Made by a program: the position numbers and the translations under genes. Shown one piece after another: positions 8,093 to 16,952 of a stretch of 64,000 bases of DNA. The stretch is from NCBI RefSeq assembly GCF_000986795.1, contig NZ_LAYZ01000001.1, forward strand, positions 620,001-684,000. The letters are read 5' to 3'. The stretch is from Salinicoccus sediminis. Its GTDB lineage: Bacteria > Bacillota > Bacilli > Staphylococcales > Salinicoccaceae. The notes beneath the pieces were generated by a model that searched no databases, was not told the origin of the DNA, and saw only the letters and a list, made by a program, of their open reading frames with translations. The number at the start of each line of letters is the position of its first letter. Position 1 is the first letter of the stretch.

Positions 8093-8242
8093 ATGGAACT
8101 CAGAAAGTATCTCATGGCAGGCGGACTCGCGTCAGTACTCGCACTTGGTGCATGCGGCGGATCGACTGAAGAGGAGTCGACCGAGGAAGAAACAACCGAG
8201 GATGCCGGCGGAGGCATGGAAGAGGAATCTTCTGAAGAGTAA
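8093..8242 (+). CDS. 49-residue micro-lipoprotein with acidic tail
   Basis: The reading frame from ATG 8093 to TAA 8242 has an AGGAGGA ribosome site. It encodes a lipoprotein signal peptide (MELRKYLMAGGLASVLALGA) with a lipobox ending LGAC and cysteine at position 21. The mature chain would be only 29 residues, almost all Glu, Ser, Thr and Gly. The leader resembles that of the 200-residue lipoprotein at 20048 (LKKYLLAGGL...LLLGACGG). It sits alone between a SigB-like promoter and a terminator. It is either a genuine surface peptide or a deleted paralogue that kept its signals. Function unknown. Confidence 0.65.
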   Translation: MELRKYLMAGGLASVLALGACGGSTEEESTEEETTEDAGGGMEEESSEE

Positions 8243-8262
8243 TATCATTCTGCAACAGTTTT

Positions 8263-8291
8263 AAGACCCCGGAATAATTTCCGGGGTCTTT
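8263..8291. terminator. Bidirectional intrinsic terminator
   Basis: AAGACCCCGG (8263-8272) pairs with CCGGGGTCTT (8281-8290), placed between the micro-lipoprotein gene and the end of metK. Confidence 0.88.
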
Positions 8292-8292
8292 C

Positions 8293-9486
8293 TTAATTCA
8301 CTTCTACTTTTTTCAATTCTTTCTGCAGCTGCTCCACTTTATCCGTCGCTTCCCACGGACACTCTTCTGCATTTCTGCCGAAATGGCCGTAGCTTGCAGT
8401 ATTTTTGTAGATCGGTCTTCTGAGGTTGAGCATTTCGATGATGCCGTCCGGTGACAGATTGAAAAGTTTGCGGATGGCACCTGTAATTTCCTCTTCAGAG
8501 TGTTCGGATGTACCGAATGTATCGACCGAAATGGAAACCGGCTGGCTCACCCCGATCGCATAGGCAAGCTGGATTTCACATTTCTCCGCCACTTTCGCAG
8601 CGACGATGTTCTTGGCGATGTACCGTGATGCGTATGCCGCCGAACGGTCCACTTTGGTCGGGTCCTTGCCGCTGAAAGCGCCGCCCCCGTGCCTTGCATA
8701 GCCGCCGTAGGTATCGACGATGATCTTCCTGCCGGTCAGTCCCGCATCTCCCTGCGGGCCGCCGATGACAAAACGGCCGGTCGGATTGATGATATACTTC
8801 GTCTCTTCATCCAGCAGTTCAGATGGGACGACTGCGCCGATTACATGAGTGCGGATGTCATCATAGATGCGCTCCACAGGAATATCATCATGGTGCTGTG
8901 TGGAAATGACGATCGTGTCCACCCTTTTCACCTGATCATTCTCATCATACTCCACTGTGACCTGCGTTTTTCCGTCAGGCCTCAGATAATCGAGAATATT
9001 CTCCTTCCTGACATCAGTCAGACGTTTCGACAGTTTGTGCGCAAGGGATATAGGCAGAGGCATAAGTTCATCTGTTTCACTGCATGCATACCCGAACATC
9101 AGGCCCTGGTCCCCCGCACCCGTGGACATTACACCGCTGTCACGCGTCTCAATCGCATTATCCACCCCTTGTGCGATATCCTGCGACTGCTCATCAATCC
9201 CCGTCAATACCGACATGGTCTTGTAATCATAGCCGTACTTTGCACGGGTATAGCCAATATCTTTCACAGTTTCCCTGACTATTTTGGGGATATCGACGTA
9301 AGTCTTCGTACTGATCTCCCCCACTATCATCGCCATGCCCGTGTTCACAACCGTCTCACAGGCAACCCTGGCATTGACATCCCCTTTTAATATTTCGTCC
9401 AGAATCGCGTCAGATATCTGATCTGCGATTTTATCAGGATGACCCTCCGTTACAGATTCAGAAGTGAAAAGCCTGCGCTCTGCCAT
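8293..9486 (-). CDS. metK: S-adenosylmethionine synthetase
   Basis: A 397-residue MetK, full length. It makes SAM from methionine and ATP in the cytoplasm. The N-terminal [13 protein letters not shown] motif (ATP/metal site) is at residues ~7-19, [12 protein letters not shown] near 122 and [16 protein letters not shown] near 266; all key residues appear intact. Expression is controlled by the SAM-I riboswitch immediately upstream. Its 3' end faces the micro-lipoprotein terminator. Confidence 0.98.
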   Translation of the reverse strand: MAERRLFTSESVTEGHPDKIADQISDAILDEILKGDVNARVACETVVNTGMAMIVGEISTKTYVDIPKIVRETVKDIGYTRAKYGYDYKTMSVLTGIDEQSQDIAQGVDNAIETRDSGVMSTGAGDQGLMFGYACSETDELMPLPISLAHKLSKRLTDVRKENILDYLRPDGKTQVTVEYDENDQVKRVDTIVISTQHHDDIPVERIYDDIRTHVIGAVVPSELLDEETKYIINPTGRFVIGGPQGDAGLTGRKIIVDTYGGYARHGGGAFSGKDPTKVDRSAAYASRYIAKNIVAAKVAEKCEIQLAYAIGVSQPVSISVDTFGTSEHSEEEITGAIRKLFNLSPDGIIEMLNLRRPIYKNTASYGHFGRNAEECPWEATDKVEQLQKELKKVEVN

Positions 9487-9536
9487 CTATAAAACTCCTT
9501 TGATTAGTTTATTAGCTATCTCTCAGTAAAATAATA

Positions 9537-9682
9537 AAGCCTTTTCCATAAGACAGGAAAAGGCTTCGCTCTTCCCCTTATCGATCAGAATAAATTCTGC
9601 ATCCTTTAGCACCTTTCTTTGTAGAAAAGAGGTTGCTGGGCTTCCCAGGGTATGTTCCCTCCACCGGCTCTTGATAAGAGAT
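9537..9682 (-). promoter_or_regulatory. SAM-I (S-box) riboswitch controlling metK
   Basis: Read on the minus strand this leader has the classic S-box blocks: CTTATCAAGAG at the P1 5' arm, GGTGGAGGGA, GAAGCCCAGCAACC, AGGTGCTAAA, and the closing P1 arm GATAAGG. The aptamer spans roughly 9578-9682. A terminator stem (AAGCCTTTTCC, 9537-9547, with GGAAAAGGCTT, 9556-9566, then a T-rich run toward metK) is the expression platform. High SAM should favour termination and lower metK expression. Confidence 0.95.
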
Positions 9683-9734
9683 AACTTAATCTATAATATA
9701 CTAGATGACAGGCTTCAATTCAAGGCAATATTAT

Positions 9735-9774
9735 TTGATTTAATATGTCACATCATTTTATAATGTGTTATACT
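9735..9774 (+). promoter_or_regulatory. pckA promoter with candidate CcpN sites
   Basis: TTGATT (9735-9740) and TATAAT (9759-9764) are 18 bases apart. TGTGTTATACT (9764-9774) matches the CcpN consensus TRTGHYATAYW (recalled from Bacillus) at every position and would cover the start point. A weaker copy, TATGTCACATC, is in the spacer (9744-9754). CcpN represses pckA during growth on glucose in Bacillus, so the same control is likely here (inference). Confidence 0.6.
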
Positions 9775-9829
9775 ATTTCCTGAAAGGGTCATACACATCC
9801 AAATTCGCATAAAAAATGGAGGCATACAT

Positions 9830-11419
9830 ATGGTAAATCATTCCGAACTAATCCAAAACCTTATTTCAAAAGAAACGGCTAAAATCCAGCTTTCTGTCTC
9901 ACAGCTTGTTGAAAGTTCCCTCAGGAGAGGTGAAGGGAAACTGACAGAGTCCGGCGCCTTGAGAGCCGAGACTGGAAAATATACAGGCAGAAGCCCCAAA
10001 GACCGTTTCATAGTTGAAGATGACGTTTCCAGGAACAAAGTGGACTGGGGGGAGGTCAACCAGCCGATTTCAGAAGAGGTGTTCGACAGCCTGTATAGTA
10101 AAGTCGTCGATTATCTCGATGAGAAAGATGAAGTTTTCGTCTTCAACGGTTATGCCGGCGCGGATGAGAAAACAAGGCTGAATCTGAGGGTGGTCAACGA
10201 GTACAGCTGGCACAACATGTTCGCCCGCACGATGTTCATCCGTCCTGAAACTAAGGAAGAGGCTCTTGAAATCGACCCGCAGTTCACCATTGTCTCCGCC
10301 CCTACTTTCAAAGCGGATCCATCTGTCGATGGTACGAAATCGGAAGCTTTCATCATTGTCTCCCTTGAAAAGGGTGTAATCCTGATCGGCGGCACCGAAT
10401 ATGCCGGTGAAATGAAGAAATCCATCTTCTCCATCATGAACTACCTGCTGCCGGAGAAAGGCATCATGAGCATGCACTGCTCTGCCAACGTGGGCGAAAA
10501 CAAAGATGTCGCATTGTTCTTCGGCCTTTCAGGCACTGGAAAAACAACGCTTTCCGCAGATCCGCAGAGGGAACTGATCGGCGATGATGAGCACGGATGG
10601 AATGAAGACGGCGTATTCAATATCGAAGGCGGCTGCTATGCGAAGACAATCAATCTCTCTGCCGAAAAGGAGCCGGAAATCTTCCAGGCGATCCGTTTCG
10701 GTTCCGTTCTGGAAAATGTCGTCCTTGACGAGAACGGTGAACCGGACTATGACGACGGGGAGCTGACGGAAAACACCCGTGCCGCCTATCCGCTCCATCA
10801 TATTGATAATGCACGCATCCCGTCAATTGCCGGACATCCGAACACGATCATCTTCCTGACTGCAGATGCGTTCGGCGTTCTGCCTCCGATTTCAAAACTG
10901 ACGAAATCCCAGGCAATGTACCATTTCCTGAGCGGTTTCACTTCCAAGCTTGCAGGAACTGAAAGAGGCATCACTTCTCCGCAGCCTGTTTTCTCTACGT
11001 GCTTCGGCTCTCCGTTCCTGCCGCTTCACGCCACCACTTATGCGAATATGCTCGGCGATCTGATCGATGAGCACGAAGTGGATGTATATCTCGTGAACAC
11101 GGGATGGTCCGGCGGTGAATACGGCGTGGGGAAACGCATGGATCTCAGCCATACGCGTTCCATGGTAAGGCGTGCCATCAGCGGAGAACTCGCACTCAAT
11201 GCCTTCGAAGAAGATTCCGTTTTCGGTCTGAGCATCCCGGTCTCCGTACCTGGAGTGCCAAGTGAAATCCTGAATCCGAGAAATACGTGGGAATCCACTG
11301 CCGCCTACGATGAAAAGGCGAGGGATCTGAAGGAATCATTCATAGAGAACTTCAAGAAGTTCGGAGAAGATTCTGATGAGATCGCCAGAAACGGCGGTTT
11401 CTCACTGCAGACCCAATAA
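9830..11419 (+). CDS. pckA: Phosphoenolpyruvate carboxykinase (ATP)
   Basis: 529 residues, normal for ATP-dependent PEPCK, which turns oxaloacetate into PEP at the entry to gluconeogenesis. RSPKDRFIV lies near residue 50, [21 protein letters not shown] near 188 (oxaloacetate and metal ligands), and the kinase-1a P-loop [11 protein letters not shown] near 232 is followed by [25 protein letters not shown] and the adenine-binding region follow. GGAGG precedes the ATG. Divergent metK upstream and the converging ytkD downstream reproduce the Bacillus order. It is monocistronic, closed by a terminator. Confidence 0.97.
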   Translation: MVNHSELIQNLISKETAKIQLSVSQLVESSLRRGEGKLTESGALRAETGKYTGRSPKDRFIVEDDVSRNKVDWGEVNQPISEEVFDSLYSKVVDYLDEKDEVFVFNGYAGADEKTRLNLRVVNEYSWHNMFARTMFIRPETKEEALEIDPQFTIVSAPTFKADPSVDGTKSEAFIIVSLEKGVILIGGTEYAGEMKKSIFSIMNYLLPEKGIMSMHCSANVGENKDVALFFGLSGTGKTTLSADPQRELIGDDEHGWNEDGVFNIEGGCYAKTINLSAEKEPEIFQAIRFGSVLENVVLDENGEPDYDDGELTENTRAAYPLHHIDNARIPSIAGHPNTIIFLTADAFGVLPPISKLTKSQAMYHFLSGFTSKLAGTERGITSPQPVFSTCFGSPFLPLHATTYANMLGDLIDEHEVDVYLVNTGWSGGEYGVGKRMDLSHTRSMVRRAISGELALNAFEEDSVFGLSIPVSVPGVPSEILNPRNTWESTAAYDEKARDLKESFIENFKKFGEDSDEIARNGGFSLQTQ

Positions 11420-11425
11420 TAGTAG

Positions 11426-11456
11426 AAAAGCAGCCAAAATTGATTTGGCTGCTTTT
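11426..11456. terminator. Bidirectional intrinsic terminator
   Basis: AAAAGCAGCCAAA (11426-11438) pairs with TTTGGCTGCTTTT (11444-11456) between converging pckA and ytkD. Confidence 0.92.
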
Positions 11457-11918
11457 TCATTTTGCAAAGAAAGCATCATCAAGACTCATGTCATATAAAT
11501 ATCTGATACAGTCATCTTCAAGCAGAATGCTCCGTTTTTCATCCGGCACTTCGTCTATACTTTCCAAAAGAACCGGCCCCAACGTTTCAAGGTAATCGCA
11601 TTTGAAGAATACATCTTTGATATCCGCAAAATATACGGCTTTCGTAAAAGGCTTTGCGTCATGGACCGTATAGTAACCGACATATTTGAGCGCCCCGATG
11701 CTCGCTCCTGTCTCTTCAAACACTTCCCTGTTCACAGCCTCTTCCAATGTTTCTTCCGGCTCCACCTTGCCCCCGGAAAATTCCACTCCCCGTACTTTAT
11801 GATCTGTCAGCAGATACTTGCCATCCATCCTGCATATCGCAAGGACATGCCCCGCCGATTCGGTCTCTTTAAATTCCAGCGTGACTTTTCTCTCTTCAAA
11901 ATCCATGAATTCAAGCAT
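11457..11918 (-). CDS. ytkD: Nudix hydrolase YtkD
   Basis: About 153 residues with the full Nudix box GGKVEPEETLEEAVNREVFEETG (given in pieces: GGKVEPEE at ~64, REVFEETG at ~79). YtkD-type enzymes remove pyrophosphate from nucleoside triphosphates, including oxidised guanine nucleotides, and can act on RNA 5' ends. ATG at 11918 is preferred because CGGAG lies eight bases upstream; an in-frame GTG at 11954 has no good ribosome site. The neighbours (pckA, yidD, men genes) match Bacillus. Confidence 0.88.
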   Translation of the reverse strand: MLEFMDFEERKVTLEFKETESAGHVLAICRMDGKYLLTDHKVRGVEFSGGKVEPEETLEEAVNREVFEETGASIGALKYVGYYTVHDAKPFTKAVYFADIKDVFFKCDYLETLGPVLLESIDEVPDEKRSILLEDDCIRYLYDMSLDDAFFAK

Positions 11919-11997
11919 TTTATCATCTCCGATATTTGCCTTTATGACAGCCACCCTTTATCATTAAGATATTAAAAAAGAATGTCTGGTGATTGTT

Positions 11998-12240
11998 ATG
12001 CGTACTGTACTCCTGTCTCTGTTCCGGTTTTATCAGAAGTTCATCTCGCCTATGTTCCCGCCAAGCTGCCGCTTCAATCCGACCTGTTCGAATTACGGCA
12101 TTGAGGCAATCCGGGAACATGGGGCTCTGAAAGGGGGCTGGCTGACGGTAAAAAGGATACTGAAGTGTCATCCCTTCCATCCCGGCGGATATGATCCTGT
12201 GCCTTTGAATCCTAAAAATTATGCAGATAAAAAGCAGTAG
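11998..12240 (+). CDS. yidD: Membrane protein insertion efficiency factor YidD
   Basis: About 80 residues of the YidD (UPF0161) family, a peripheral inner-face protein that helps YidC insert membrane proteins. The signature is complete: [26 protein letters not shown] with its three cysteines, [32 protein letters not shown] at 11998 is listed with GGTGA five bases upstream; GTG at 11989 is an alternative. Its terminator overlaps the end of menE. Confidence 0.93.
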   Translation: MRTVLLSLFRFYQKFISPMFPPSCRFNPTCSNYGIEAIREHGALKGGWLTVKRILKCHPFHPGGYDPVPLNPKNYADKKQ

Positions 12241-12263
12241 CCTACATGCTGCTGCTTTTTTTT
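12229..12263. terminator. Intrinsic terminator shared by yidD and menE
   Basis: AAAGCAGTAGC (12231-12241) pairs with GCTGCTGCTTT (12248-12258) with one G-T pair and T/A runs on both sides; it overlaps the yidD and menE stop codons. Confidence 0.82.
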
Positions 12264-13645
12264 GTTTCAAATGCTTCCCGGTTCTTCACCCTGGAAACCT
12301 TCCCGGTGGACGTCATGATCACTTCTTTGGTTTCATGGATTTCTTTTGGCAGTTTATACCTTGCCAGGCGCTGTTCAAGCACTGCCATGACCGCCGTCCT
12401 GTCCAAGCCGGATCCTTCCTCGAGTTCAACCAGCAGTACAGGCACTTCCCCCCACTCCGGATCTTTCTGTTTGATGACCACCGATTTCCGGACGGAAGCA
12501 TGGGCTGATGCAGCATCCTCGATCTCCTTTGGATAGATGTTCTCCCCGCCGCTGATGATCAGATCACTCCTCCTGTCCAGTATGTACAGATATCCGTCAT
12601 CATCAATGCGGCCGATGTCACCGGTCCTGAAATATCCTTCATCAAGTGACAGTTCCGCGTTCACATACCCTGTGGTAACCGCCGGTCCCTTTACAAGAAG
12701 CTCATCCTCATTTTCTTCATCGATCTTGATTGATATATTATCAAGCGGCCGCCCGACCGTCCCTTTTAAGATCTTGGGATCCTCCGGCGAAATGGAAACA
12801 ATCTGTGAGCATGTCTCGGTCATTCCGAAAGAATTATATACCGGAAATCCTTTATCGAGAGCACGGTTCAGAATATCCATCGTCACGCCGGCGCCGCCGA
12901 GCAGTATGCCTTCGAGATTATGTCTGCCTTCATGCTCCATCATCCTCCCGAGCATCACGGGCACCATGCTGACATGCGTAACTTCATGCTCCTCCAGCTC
13001 CCGCCACACATTCAGCGGTTCGAACTTTTCAATCAGAATCATCATACAGCCGCGGATGACTGAACGCATCAGTATGGAAAATCCTGAAATATGATAGATT
13101 GGATTGACATTCATCCATACACTCTCCGGCCCATAGCTGAATCGCTGTTCGCACCCAATGGCCGACTCATAGTGATTTTCATAACTCTGCCTTACCGCCT
13201 TGGCGCGGCCCGTCGTGCCTGAGGTGAACATGATCGACAGGGTTTCTTCTCCGGCCGTTGCCCCCTCATTGCCAGGAACGTCTTCAAGACCAATTAATTC
13301 CCCGTACCCGACAACTCTGTAACCGTCCACTGAGAGTTTTTTTGTAGCCACGATGGTATCGACTCCCACATCCGTCATCTGCCTGTCGATTTCAACAGCG
13401 GTCAGACGACGGTTGATCATCACTATTTCAATTTTTGCAAGCATCGCCGCGTGGATCAGGATGACTGATTCAACAGTATTGTCTATAAAGAACCCTATTC
13501 TTGCCCTGCCCAGTGCATTCAATTTCTTCGAAACTGACAGTGCTTGCCCGTATAAATCTCTGAATGAGAGCATATTTCCATTGAATGCGACCGCTGTCTT
13601 TTCAGGACGCATGTCCGCCTGCATCTCCAACCAATTATAATCCAT
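12242..13645 (-). CDS. menE: o-Succinylbenzoate-CoA ligase
   Basis: A 467-residue adenylate-forming enzyme that activates OSB to OSB-CoA for MenB. The AMP-binding motif SIMFTSGTTGRAKAV is near residue 135, YHISGFSILMR near 188, SFGMTETCS near 275 and RTGDIGR near 345. The C-terminal KLPKEIHETKEVIMTSTGKVSR has the catalytic lysine. It is the last gene of the men cluster and has its own GAGGTG ribosome site. A hairpin terminator lies between it and menB, so its level may be partly uncoupled from the upstream genes. Confidence 0.95.
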   Translation of the reverse strand: MDYNWLEMQADMRPEKTAVAFNGNMLSFRDLYGQALSVSKKLNALGRARIGFFIDNTVESVILIHAAMLAKIEIVMINRRLTAVEIDRQMTDVGVDTIVATKKLSVDGYRVVGYGELIGLEDVPGNEGATAGEETLSIMFTSGTTGRAKAVRQSYENHYESAIGCEQRFSYGPESVWMNVNPIYHISGFSILMRSVIRGCMMILIEKFEPLNVWRELEEHEVTHVSMVPVMLGRMMEHEGRHNLEGILLGGAGVTMDILNRALDKGFPVYNSFGMTETCSQIVSISPEDPKILKGTVGRPLDNISIKIDEENEDELLVKGPAVTTGYVNAELSLDEGYFRTGDIGRIDDDGYLYILDRRSDLIISGGENIYPKEIEDAASAHASVRKSVVIKQKDPEWGEVPVLLVELEEGSGLDRTAVMAVLEQRLARYKLPKEIHETKEVIMTSTGKVSRVKNREAFETKKSSSM

Positions 13646-13659
13646 TTCTACACCTCATT

Positions 13660-13683
13660 AAAAAAGCCCATCATCAGATGGGC
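13660..13683 (-). terminator. Hairpin terminator between menB and menE
   Basis: GCCCAT (13666-13671) pairs with ATGGGC (13678-13683), and six T residues follow on the minus strand. It is inside the men cluster, so it may act as a partial terminator that lowers menE expression. Confidence 0.7.
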
Positions 13684-13693
13684 AGGATAAAAC

Positions 13694-14512
13694 TTATGGG
13701 AATCTAGGGAATTGACCGAAATCCGGCTTCCTTTTCTCTTTGAATGCTTCTCTTCCCTCTTTTGCTTCATCAGTCGTGTAATAAAGCAGCGTCGCATCTC
13801 CGGCCATTTGCTGTAATCCTGCAAGACCATCTGTATCTGCATTCATACCCGCTTTCAGCAGACGGAGTGCCGTCGGTGAATGTGCCATCATTTCCTCACA
13901 CCACTGGACGGTCTCATCCTCAAGCTGGTCAACCGGAACCACAGTGTTCACGAGCCCCATATCCAGTGCTTCCTGTGCATCATACTGTCTGCAGAGGTAC
14001 CAGATTTCACGGGCCTTCTTATGGCCGATGATCCTGGCAAGATAGCCTGCACCGTAACCGGCGTCGAATGAACCCACTTTAGGACCGGTCTGTCCGAAGC
14101 GTGCGTTGTCTGCAGCGATTGTGAGGTCACAAACGACGTGCAGCACATGGCCGCCGCCAATTGCATATCCGGAAACCATCGCAACTACCGGTTTCGGGAT
14201 AACCCGAATCAGACGCTGCAGATCCAGTACGTTCAAGCGCGGCACATTGTCCTCGCCTACATAGCCGCCGTGACCGCGGACCGACTGGTCACCGCCGGAA
14301 CAGAAGGCCTTTTCACCCTCGCCCGCAAGTACGATGACTGCTACGTTTTCATCATCCCTCGCCCTGTTGAATGCATCGATCATCTCATTTACCGTAAGAG
14401 GTGTAAAGGCATTGCGAACTTCCGGACGGTTGATAGTCACTTTCGCAATACCGTTATAGTATTCATACTTGATTTCTCTGTACTCTTTTAATGTCTGCCA
14501 TTCTCTAGCCAT
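13694..14512 (-). CDS. menB: 1,4-Dihydroxy-2-naphthoyl-CoA synthase
   Basis: A 272-residue crotonase-fold enzyme that closes the naphthoate ring of OSB-Co[19 protein letters not shown] (the menB loop) is near residues 69-86, [23 protein letters not shown] near 116 and [18 protein letters not shown] near 143, where the oxyanion and acid residues sit. The start lies three bases after menH ends, consistent with one transcript. Confidence 0.97.
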   Translation of the reverse strand: MAREWQTLKEYREIKYEYYNGIAKVTINRPEVRNAFTPLTVNEMIDAFNRARDDENVAVIVLAGEGEKAFCSGGDQSVRGHGGYVGEDNVPRLNVLDLQRLIRVIPKPVVAMVSGYAIGGGHVLHVVCDLTIAADNARFGQTGPKVGSFDAGYGAGYLARIIGHKKAREIWYLCRQYDAQEALDMGLVNTVVPVDQLEDETVQWCEEMMAHSPTALRLLKAGMNADTDGLAGLQQMAGDATLLYYTTDEAKEGREAFKEKRKPDFGQFPRFP

Positions 14513-14515
14513 TGT

Positions 14516-15295
14516 TCAGCCTCCTATTAAAAACTCTAATACCATTATACCAAACTTATCCGCCGCTTCCATATGAATGTTATGTCCGGCGCCGGGAATA
14601 ATCTCAAACCGGCCATTCGGAAGCAGCTCCTCCATCCTCTGATTGATGGCTACGAACTTCCCGTCCTTCTCACCGGCAAGGAGCAGCACCGGAACCGATA
14701 TTTCCGGCAGATCCTGCCAGTATGACTTCTGGATCCCCGTTCCATAACTGATCAGACTCTCCGCTGCGCCGCGCGGGTCCTGAGCCAGCCTGTTTTCTCT
14801 CTGGCGCATCCTTTGACCCGCATCAGCAGAGTCCTGCGATTGGAAAATCCCCATCTTTTCCCAGCTGTCAATGAAGGAAGCATAATCGGATAAAATGCTG
14901 TCCGCCCGCTTCCGGTCAAGCTCCTGCCGTTCTTTTCTTTCTGACGGATCGCTGATGCCGGGCGATGCACTCTCAAGCACTGCCGATTTTATCACTCCCG
15001 GATAATTGGTCAGAAGTGATACAGCGACCCTTCCTCCCATGGAGTAGCCCACGACATGGACCGCCCCCCACCGTGATCCGATCAGTGCTGCGAGCGCGTC
15101 CGAGATGTCATCCATGGAATAGTCCCCCCCGGCCTTCGTATCACCAAAGCCCGGGAGATCAACAAGCAGTATGTTGAAATGTCCCGTCAGGTGTCCGACA
15201 GCTGGTTCCATACTCGACATATCCGACAGGAAGCCGTGCAACAGGAGCACTGTTTCCTCACTGCCGTTATCATCGAACCTGTAATTAAGTTCCAA
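14516..15295 (-). CDS. menH: SHCHC synthase MenH
   Basis: A 259-residue alpha/beta hydrolase that eliminates pyruvate from SEPHCHC to give SHCHC. The LLHGFLSDMSSM oxyanion segment is near residue 18, the nucleophile motif VVGYSMGGR near 83 and the catalytic histidine in GAGHNIHME near 237. It overlaps menD by 11 bases, suggesting coupled translation. Confidence 0.93.
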   Translation of the reverse strand: MELNYRFDDNGSEETVLLLHGFLSDMSSMEPAVGHLTGHFNILLVDLPGFGDTKAGGDYSMDDISDALAALIGSRWGAVHVVGYSMGGRVAVSLLTNYPGVIKSAVLESASPGISDPSERKERQELDRKRADSILSDYASFIDSWEKMGIFQSQDSADAGQRMRQRENRLAQDPRGAAESLISYGTGIQKSYWQDLPEISVPVLLLAGEKDGKFVAINQRMEELLPNGRFEIIPGAGHNIHMEAADKFGIMVLEFLIGG

Positions 15296-16952
15296 TGGCC
15301 CTCACCATTTTCCCGATCTCCTCTTTGAGCTTCTGATGTTCAAACAGATTCTTATCCCGGTCTGTCTTTATCTCTATCATGTTTCTGCCGCTTCTGTTCA
15401 AAAGCTCCGCATCCAGTTCCTCTACATCCGCAATAGAGACATGGTCGAATCCATACAGTGCTGCCGCATGGCTGAAATCAAGGTCGAGCGGCGTCCCGAA
15501 GAGACGTTCAAAATGATCTTTATCCGCGTGCTGCGGCAGGAAGCTGAATATACCTCCGCCGTTGTTATTGAACACGATTATATTTATATCTATCTCCTCA
15601 AGTTTCGCCATCATGAGACCATTCATATCATGATAGAGCGCAACATCGCCGATGATGAGGGTGACCGGCCGGCTCAGTGCCGTGCCGAGCGCTGTTGACA
15701 CGACGCCGTCTATGCCGTTTGCCCCGCGGTTTGAATAGACGGGATGCACATTGAGTGTATCGTACCGTTCCACATCACGTATCGGCATGCTGCTTGAGAG
15801 GAAGAAGTTTGTGGCGGGCCCGGTTTTCTGGATGATGTCATACGTAAAACGTCCCTCATCAGTGAAATCGCCGATATTTTCATCAATGAAATGTTTGACG
15901 GAGGCATCGATGTGGCTCATCCATTTTTTGAAGTCCGGTGCTCCCCCGGAAAATTCGATTTGTTCCAGTGTATCTGAGACATTCCCGATATAGGATGCCG
16001 CCGGGGCCACAGGATACGTTTTGACTTCCTGCACTTCACTCAGCACGTACTGCGGCACATTGGTCGAAGAGAGGAATTTATTGGCCGCCTTCGAAGTCAG
16101 CGGCTCCCCGATACGGAGGATGAAATCGACATTTTCCTCAATGAAACCGTACTGTGCTTCGCTGAGTACATTGAATATCAGATCATGATGTGTCACGGCA
16201 TTTTTCAGGAATCCGCGCAGATGCTGCCTCGGATCGAGAATGACAGTCAGGTTTTCACGGTCGATGATACCGCCGATGTCCGAAATATCCTCCCTCGTCT
16301 CCCCGATCAATAAAAGGCCCGTACCCTGGAAAGGTTTTACGGACGCATCCGTCATTTTATATTCCGGCAGTGTCTTTTGCTCTCTGTTGAACAGGCCGGT
16401 CCTTGAGACATCCGGCATGGACGGCTCCCGTACAGGGATGTTGATATGGACGGGGCCTGTGTGTGTGCCGGTGAAAAACCTGGAGCACTGGAGTATCTTG
16501 GATTCTATCAGATCCGCGAGGGACTCGTGCATGTCGGCAAGCGGCAACTCTGTAAAGAACTTTACGTAGTTGCTGTACATATTGTTCTGTGTGATGGACT
16601 GCGGCGCCCCGATGTCCCGGAGCTCATGCGGTCTGTCAGCTGTCAGGGCAATCAGCGGTATATGGCTGAGTCCCGCTTCCGCCATAGCCGGGGTATAATT
16701 CGCGGCCGCAGTGCCCGATGTGCAGATGAGCCCCACAGGGCTCCGGTCCGCCTTCGCAAGACCCAGAGCAAAGAATGCCGCACTCCTTTCATCGGGATGT
16801 ACATGAGTCCTGATTGAAGGATGCAGTTCGGCTGCGATCGCTATGGGTGTTGAACGTGATCCGGGACTGATGATGACTTCCTCCATCCCGTAGGACCACA
16901 AAACATCAATGAGTGTAAAAACCTGCTTTGTTAGAACCTCCTGATGGCTCAT
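15285..16952 (-). CDS. menD: SEPHCHC synthase MenD
   Basis: A 555-residue thiamine-diphosphate enzyme that joins isochorismate and 2-oxoglutarate. The N-terminal VIISPGSRSTPIA is near residue 26, the activating glutamate in HPDERSAAFFALGLAKA near 52, and the ThDP/metal motif GDVALYHDMNGLM near 430 with FNNNGGGIFSFLPQ near 458. It overlaps menF by 4 bases and menH by 11 bases. Confidence 0.96.
   Translation of the reverse strand: MSHQEVLTKQVFTLIDVLWSYGMEEVIISPGSRSTPIAIAAELHPSIRTHVHPDERSAAFFALGLAKADRSPVGLICTSGTAAANYTPAMAEAGLSHIPLIALTADRPHELRDIGAPQSITQNNMYSNYVKFFTELPLADMHESLADLIESKILQCSRFFTGTHTGPVHINIPVREPSMPDVSRTGLFNREQKTLPEYKMTDASVKPFQGTGLLLIGETREDISDIGGIIDRENLTVILDPRQHLRGFLKNAVTHHDLIFNVLSEAQYGFIEENVDFILRIGEPLTSKAANKFLSSTNVPQYVLSEVQEVKTYPVAPAASYIGNVSDTLEQIEFSGGAPDFKKWMSHIDASVKHFIDENIGDFTDEGRFTYDIIQKTGPATNFFLSSSMPIRDVERYDTLNVHPVYSNRGANGIDGVVSTALGTALSRPVTLIIGDVALYHDMNGLMMAKLEEIDINIIVFNNNGGGIFSFLPQHADKDHFERLFGTPLDLDFSHAAALYGFDHVSIADVEELDAELLNRSGRNMIEIKTDRDKNLFEHQKLKEEIGKMVRAIGT

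Noticed and set aside
8689-9390. 233-codon plus-strand frame opposite metK
   Set aside because: Antisense shadow of a highly conserved gene; the encoded protein shows no family features.
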